Made by a program: the position numbers and the translations under genes
Notes under the pieces: generated by a model
Databases searched by the model: none
The model's input: the letters and a program-made list of their open reading frames with translations, nothing else
Told to the model about the DNA's origin: nothing
From: Senimuribacter intestinalis
Lineage (GTDB): Bacteria > Bacillota > Clostridia > Peptostreptococcales > Anaerovoracaceae
Direction: 5' to 3'
Assembly: GCA_943192975.1 (NCBI GenBank)
Contig: CALPCJ010000006.1
Location: forward strand, 73,387-137,386
DNA: 64,000 bases
In this document: piece by piece, positions 59,932 through 64,000 of the stretch
How the letters are laid out: every line of letters begins with the position of its first letter
Position numbering within the stretch: position 1 is the first letter of the stretch

Positions 59932-62232
59932 ATGGCAATTTCAGAAATCAGCAAGAATGCTTTAACAGTACTGGAAAAACGATATCTGGGCAAAGATGGG
60001 GAAGGTAACCTGACGGAAACAGTAGAAGGTATGTTCCGCAGAGTTTCAGATACCATCGCTGCAGCAGATGCAAAATACGATAACACGACAGATACGAAGG
60101 CGCTCAGCGATCAGTTCTTCGAACTGATGACGGATTTGCGCTTTTTACCAAACTCCCCGACCCTGATGAATGCGGGCAGAGTTTTGGGACAGCTTTCAGC
60201 CTGCTTTGTTTTGCCGGTGGAAGACAGTATGGAAGGAATCTTTGATTCTGTAAAGAATGCGGCATTGATTCATAAGTCCGGCGGAGGTACGGGATTTTCT
60301 TTTTCAAGACTTCGTCAGAGCGGGTCAGCCGTTAGATCTACAGGCGGCATTGCCAGCGGCCCTATCAGCTTTATGAAGGTATTCAATGCGGCGACGGAGG
60401 CTGTGAAACAGGGTGGCACCAGAAGAGGCGCTAATATGGGTGTACTTAGAATTGACCACCCGGATATTTTGGACTTTATTAACTGCAAAGCAGACAATAA
60501 AGAGATTACAAATTTTAACATTAGTGTGGGTATTACAGAAGCTTTCATGGAAGCGGTAGAGAGTCAGAGTGATTATGATCTCATCGACCCGAAGACAAAG
60601 CAAGCGGTAGGTCATCTCAGCGCAGAAAAGGTCTTCGACCTTGTCGTTGACCATGCGTGGAAAAACGGCGAGCCGGGCATTATTTTCCTGGACAGGCTTA
60701 ACCGCGATAATGTGACCCCGACGCAGGGCGAAATTGAAAGTACCAATCCGTGCGGGGAACAGCCGCTGCTGCCATATGAAAGCTGCAACTTGGGCTCCAT
60801 TAACTTGGTGAAGATGCTGAGAAAAACGCTGACGGGCTATGAATTTGACTTCCGTCTTTTGGGAGAAACTGTAGAGCAGGCAGTGCATTTTCTGGACAAC
60901 GTCATCGACGCCAATAATTATCCTCTGGACAAGATTGCAGAAACGACCCGTGCGTCCCGTAAAATCGGACTGGGCGTAATGGGCTGGGCAGATGCTCTTT
61001 TAATGCTGGGTATTCCATATAATTCTGATGAAGCTGTGGAGCTTGCTGAAAGAGTCATGGGGTATATCAATACAGCAGGTCATGCGGCAAGCAGTAAGCT
61101 GGCAGCAAAGCGCGGAACTTTCCCGTTATTCTCGGTCAGCACTTTAAAGGATGGGGCGGCTATGAGAAATGCGACGGTGACTACCATTGCTCCGACCGGT
61201 ACGCTTTCTATCATCGGCGGATGTTCTTCCGGTGTAGAACCAGTCTTCGCCTACGCATTTATCCGCAATATTATGGATGGCACAGAGATGATTGAGGTGA
61301 ATCCGGTTCTAACAGAGAAATTGAAAGAACTGGGGCTTTATAGTGATAGACTGCTTCGCAGAATTGCATCAGAGGGAACTATCGCTCACTGTGAGGAAAT
61401 CCCGCAGGAAGTGCGCGATGTTTTCGTTTGCTCACACGATATCAAGCCGATTGACCACATTAAAATGCAGGCAGCTTTCCAGCGCCATACGGACAACGCC
61501 GTTTCAAAGACTGTAAACTTCCCTAAGGAAGCCACCAGAAACGAAGTGCGAGAGGCATATCTTCTGGCATACAAAGAAGGCTGCAAGGGTGTGACTATTT
61601 ATCGTGACGGCAGCAGAGAAGAGCAGGTACTTAATATCGGCAAGGTAAACAGAGAAGGTGCATCTGCGCAGACTGCGGCAGCTTGCCCGACCTGCCAGGA
61701 GGAACGCTACGGTCATATCGAACCGCGTCCGCGTCCTGACGTAACCCGCGGCTTTACAGAAAAGATGAAAATCGGCTGCGGAAGCCTTTATGTGACGACC
61801 AACTACGACGAAAACGGCATTTGCGAAGTGTTTACCAGTACGGGAAAAGCCGGCGGCTGCCCAAGCCAGAGCGAAGCTACAGCGAGATTGGTATCTGTAG
61901 CGCTGCGCAGCGGTATCTCTATTCAGGAAGTTTATGATCAGCTGAAGGGAATCAGATGTCCGTCTACCATCAGACAGCAGGGCATGGGCTGCACATCCTG
62001 TCCAGACGCTATCGCAAGGGTGATTATGAAAGTTTCTAAGATTATTGAGGAACAGTCAGGTGAAACCGCAGCGTCGGCAGCACCAACTGCTGCAGCAGTA
62101 CCTGCACAGCAGAGCCAGAAAGTACCAGCATCTGCCAGTGAGATTCATGCTTGCCCGGAATGCGGAAGTGTAGTGGAACATGAAGGCGGCTGTGTGATCT
62201 GCAGAAACTGTGGATTTTCTAAGTGCGGCTGA
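59932..62232 (+). CDS. nrdJ: Adenosylcobalamin-dependent (class II) ribonucleotide reductase
   Basis: The 766-residue protein has the class II reductase pattern: FLPNSPTLMNAGRVLGQLSACFVLP near residue 65, GGTGFSFSRLR, NPCGEQPLLPYESCNLGSINL with the active-site Cys and Glu, and ATVTTIAPTGTLSIIGG. A C-terminal zinc-ribbon (CPECGSVVEHEGGCVICRNCG) follows a flexible linker. It reduces ribonucleoside diphosphates with AdoCbl as radical source, so growth needs B12. It is controlled by two NrdR boxes. The start at 59932 has GGAGGGAAAT upstream. Confidence 0.96.
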   Translation: MAISEISKNALTVLEKRYLGKDGEGNLTETVEGMFRRVSDTIAAADAKYDNTTDTKALSDQFFELMTDLRFLPNSPTLMNAGRVLGQLSACFVLPVEDSMEGIFDSVKNAALIHKSGGGTGFSFSRLRQSGSAVRSTGGIASGPISFMKVFNAATEAVKQGGTRRGANMGVLRIDHPDILDFINCKADNKEITNFNISVGITEAFMEAVESQSDYDLIDPKTKQAVGHLSAEKVFDLVVDHAWKNGEPGIIFLDRLNRDNVTPTQGEIESTNPCGEQPLLPYESCNLGSINLVKMLRKTLTGYEFDFRLLGETVEQAVHFLDNVIDANNYPLDKIAETTRASRKIGLGVMGWADALLMLGIPYNSDEAVELAERVMGYINTAGHAASSKLAAKRGTFPLFSVSTLKDGAAMRNATVTTIAPTGTLSIIGGCSSGVEPVFAYAFIRNIMDGTEMIEVNPVLTEKLKELGLYSDRLLRRIASEGTIAHCEEIPQEVRDVFVCSHDIKPIDHIKMQAAFQRHTDNAVSKTVNFPKEATRNEVREAYLLAYKEGCKGVTIYRDGSREEQVLNIGKVNREGASAQTAAACPTCQEERYGHIEPRPRPDVTRGFTEKMKIGCGSLYVTTNYDENGICEVFTSTGKAGGCPSQSEATARLVSVALRSGISIQEVYDQLKGIRCPSTIRQQGMGCTSCPDAIARVIMKVSKIIEEQSGETAASAAPTAAAVPAQQSQKVPASASEIHACPECGSVVEHEGGCVICRNCGFSKCG

Positions 62233-62310
62233 TAAATGCGTCTTGCGGATGGCGAGCTGCGTAACGCATACCGCAGTCGCGTGCCACCGCATCGGATTGT
62301 AAAGAATTTC

Positions 62311-62339
62311 TTGCAATTTGCCAGGTACAGTGCTAAGAT
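62311..62339 (+). promoter_or_regulatory. Sigma-A promoter of thiC
   Basis: TTGCAA (62311-62316), 17-bp spacer and TAAGAT (62334-62339), shortly before the TPP riboswitch. Confidence 0.7.
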
Positions 62340-62356
62340 AAATATATAAATTTAAA

Positions 62357-62444
62357 GAAGGGAGCTCATAGTAATGGGCTGAGAGGGAGCTGATACTGCT
62401 TCGACCTGAAACCTGATTTGGATAATGCCAACGTAGGGAAATAT
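62357..62444 (+). ncRNA. TPP riboswitch
   Basis: The conserved THI-box elements are present: GGGAGCTC, GGGCTGAGAGGG, ACCTGATTTGGATAATGCC and AACGTAGGGA. It binds thiamine diphosphate and turns off thiC. Confidence 0.96.
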
Positions 62445-62454
62445 TGACGAGTAT

Positions 62455-62497
62455 ACTGCCAATGGACCTGCGGGGACATTGGCAGTTTGTTTCTTTT
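62455..62497 (+). terminator. TPP riboswitch terminator
   Basis: ACTGCCAATG pairs with CATTGGCAGT around a 12-base loop, followed by TTGTTTCTTTTT. It is the off-state hairpin of the riboswitch. Confidence 0.9.
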
Positions 62498-62544
62498 TGC
62501 GGCGGCTGCAGATGTCCGAACATACGTAAGGAGGAAAAACGAAA

Positions 62545-63849
62545 ATGAGAGCATATGCAACACAGATGGAAGCTGCACGCAAAGGGATTGTGACCCCGGA
62601 ACTTGAGATTGTAGCAAAGAAAGAGCGCATGACGACCGAGGAACTGCTGCCTCTTGTGGCATCTGGGAAAGTGGCGATTTGTGCCAATAAGAATCATAAA
62701 TGTATAGATCCGGAAGGGGTCGGCTCTATGCTGAAAACAAAGATTAACGTGAACCTGGGTGTTTCCAGAGACTGCAAGGATATGGATGTGGAATTGGAAA
62801 AGGTCATGGCGGCGGTTAATATGGGCGCTCATGCCATCATGGATCTGTCTTCTCACGGAGATACAATTCCCTTCCGCAGAAAGCTGACCGGTGAATGTCC
62901 GGCGATGATTGGAACGGTTCCCGTATATGATAGTGTGATTCATTACCAGAGGGATTTAGATACGCTGACTGCGAAAGATTTTATCGATGTAGTGAGACTG
63001 CACGCAGAAGACGGCGTGGATTTTGTAACGCTGCACTGCGGCATTACCCGAAAGACCATCGATCAGATCAAAAAGCATAAGCGGAGGATGAATATTGTTT
63101 CCCGCGGCGGCTCTCTGGTCTTTGCATGGATGACTATGACCGGTGAGGAAAACCCGTTTTACGAGTACTTTGATGAAATTTTGGATATCTGTAGAGAGTA
63201 CGACGTAACTATTTCTCTGGGAGATGCCTGCCGTCCAGGCTGTCTTGCCGATGGATCCGATGTCTGCCAGATTGAAGAGCTGGTGCGTCTGGGTGAACTG
63301 ACAAAGCGTGCCTGGGAAAAAGATGTGCAGGTAATGGTAGAAGGACCTGGACATATGCCGATGGATCAGATTGCGGCGAATATGAAGCTGCAACAGACCA
63401 TCTGCAGCGGCGCACCATTTTATGTGCTGGGTCCAATTGTGACAGATATTGCTCCGGGTTACGACCATATTACCTCTGCCATCGGCGGCGCTATCGCAGC
63501 GGCTTCCGGCGCAGCTTTTCTCTGCTATGTAACTCCAGCAGAGCACTTAGCTCTGCCAAACGTGGAAGACGTAAAACGGGGGATTATCGCTTCCAAAATC
63601 GCAGCCCACGCAGGGGATATCGCAAAGGGTGTTCGCGGGGCTCGTGAAATGGACGACCGTATGGCTGATGCAAGACGAGAGCTGGATTGGGAGGCACAGT
63701 GGGCATGCGCCATTGATCCTGAGACGGCAAAGGCAATCCGTGAGGAACGAAAACCAGAGCATGAAGATACCTGCTCCATGTGCGGAAAGTTCTGCGCTGT
63801 CAGAAGTATGAACAAAGCTCTGGCAGGGGAACATATTGATATATTATAA
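62545..63849 (+). CDS. thiC: Phosphomethylpyrimidine synthase
   Basis: The 434-residue radical SAM enzyme makes the pyrimidine part of thiamine from aminoimidazole ribotide. It has VGSMLKTKINVNLGVS near residue 60, conserved His and Asp in DAC-RPG-ADGSD and EGPGHMPMDQI, and the C-terminal cluster motif CSMCGKFCAV with three cysteines in the unusual C-terminal position. No other thi gene is in the window. Its thiamine product feeds the TPP enzymes such as the ferredoxin oxidoreductase at 27712-30316. Confidence 0.97.
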   Translation: MRAYATQMEAARKGIVTPELEIVAKKERMTTEELLPLVASGKVAICANKNHKCIDPEGVGSMLKTKINVNLGVSRDCKDMDVELEKVMAAVNMGAHAIMDLSSHGDTIPFRRKLTGECPAMIGTVPVYDSVIHYQRDLDTLTAKDFIDVVRLHAEDGVDFVTLHCGITRKTIDQIKKHKRRMNIVSRGGSLVFAWMTMTGEENPFYEYFDEILDICREYDVTISLGDACRPGCLADGSDVCQIEELVRLGELTKRAWEKDVQVMVEGPGHMPMDQIAANMKLQQTICSGAPFYVLGPIVTDIAPGYDHITSAIGGAIAAASGAAFLCYVTPAEHLALPNVEDVKRGIIASKIAAHAGDIAKGVRGAREMDDRMADARRELDWEAQWACAIDPETAKAIREERKPEHEDTCSMCGKFCAVRSMNKALAGEHIDIL

Positions 63850-63860
63850 GAAAATAAGCA

Positions 63861-63890
63861 AAACAGCCGTTTCGATAGCGGCTGTTTTTT
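63861..63890 (+). terminator. Terminator of thiC
   Basis: AACAGCCG pairs with CGGCTGTT around TTTCGATAG, with TTTTTT following. Confidence 0.9.
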
Positions 63891-63901
63891 GTATAAGCGA
63901 A

Positions 63902-63924
63902 AACCCCGTGTTAGACACGGGGTT
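63902..63924. terminator. Second hairpin, possibly for a gene on the minus strand beyond the window
   Basis: AACCCCGTG pairs with CACGGGGTT across TTAGA. No T-run on the plus strand; on the minus strand it is followed by TTTTCG. The remaining bases to 64000 show no gene I can support. Confidence 0.5.
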
Positions 63925-64000
63925 CAAAAGACGCTATGCGTTTGACCAGGAATCCTTGAAAGAGTAAACTAATTTTGCGGTCTGGCAGCTGCAAAATGTT

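Overview
The window reads as chromosome of a strictly anaerobic, amino-acid-fermenting Clostridia-type Firmicute. The reasons are strong AGGAGG ribosome sites, a glycyl radical enzyme, a four-subunit 2-oxoacid:ferredoxin oxidoreductase, AdoCbl-dependent ribonucleotide reductase, GlnRS, sigma-54 activators of the RocR type, and cobalamin and TPP riboswitches. A member of the Anaerovoracaceae (Family XIII) would fit, but that is a guess from gene content. I saw no rRNA, tRNA, IS element, prophage or CRISPR array.

Layout. (1) 1-5130: tail of a LysR regulator, then a glycyl radical enzyme, its activase, an ABM-fold protein and a 2-hydroxyacid-dehydrogenase-like protein without the usual catalytic Arg. 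(2) 5158-7273: an AAA ATPase with its promoter, then remnants of an AraC regulator, possibly a UroD-like protein, and a DUF1016-like nuclease. (3) 7357-16668: AraC-type regulator (probably frameshifted at its N-terminus) and an oligopeptide ABC transporter operon with a penicillin-binding-protein-like hydrolase and an N-acyl-D-amino-acid deacylase, which together suggest uptake and breakdown of D-amino-acid-containing peptides. (4) 16811-25663: a sigma-54 locus with two -24/-12 promoters, an APC permease lacking its TM1, two RocR-like activators, two amidinotransferase/deiminase-fold enzymes (the second broken by a 13-bp deletion), an amidohydrolase and a polysaccharide-deacetylase-fold enzyme. 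It looks like a catabolic route for a guanidino or amidine compound that is decaying in this strain. (5) 25769-30490: repeat-rich spacers, a half-size EamA transporter, a P-loop ATPase, tandem 50-nt hairpin repeats and the ferredoxin oxidoreductase genes.

(6) 30662-32628: CCA-adding enzyme and a flavodoxin/ferredoxin fusion. (7) 32871-38134: PucR regulator divergent from an NCS1 permease, an M29/NicX-like protein and a DUF917 protein, with a perfect 16-bp palindrome inside the promoter spacer; probably N-heterocycle or hydantoin use. (8) 38196-44561: AIM24-family protein, GlnRS, cupin, PD-(D/E)XK-like protein, a repeat-filled convergent spacer, APC antiporter, prepilin peptidase. (9) 44569-54692: a sigma-A promoter and cobalamin riboswitch in front of a 3216-residue secreted protein whose C-terminal part has an alpha/alpha-barrel followed by a DUF4430 domain, the domain order of animal intrinsic factor and transcobalamin. 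This is the most exciting item: a probable B12-regulated extracellular B12-capture protein. (10) 54785-63924: YhbY, TruA, dCMP deaminase, TagO/WecA, a secreted subtilase, an XRE regulator, class II RNR under two NrdR boxes, and ThiC under a TPP riboswitch.
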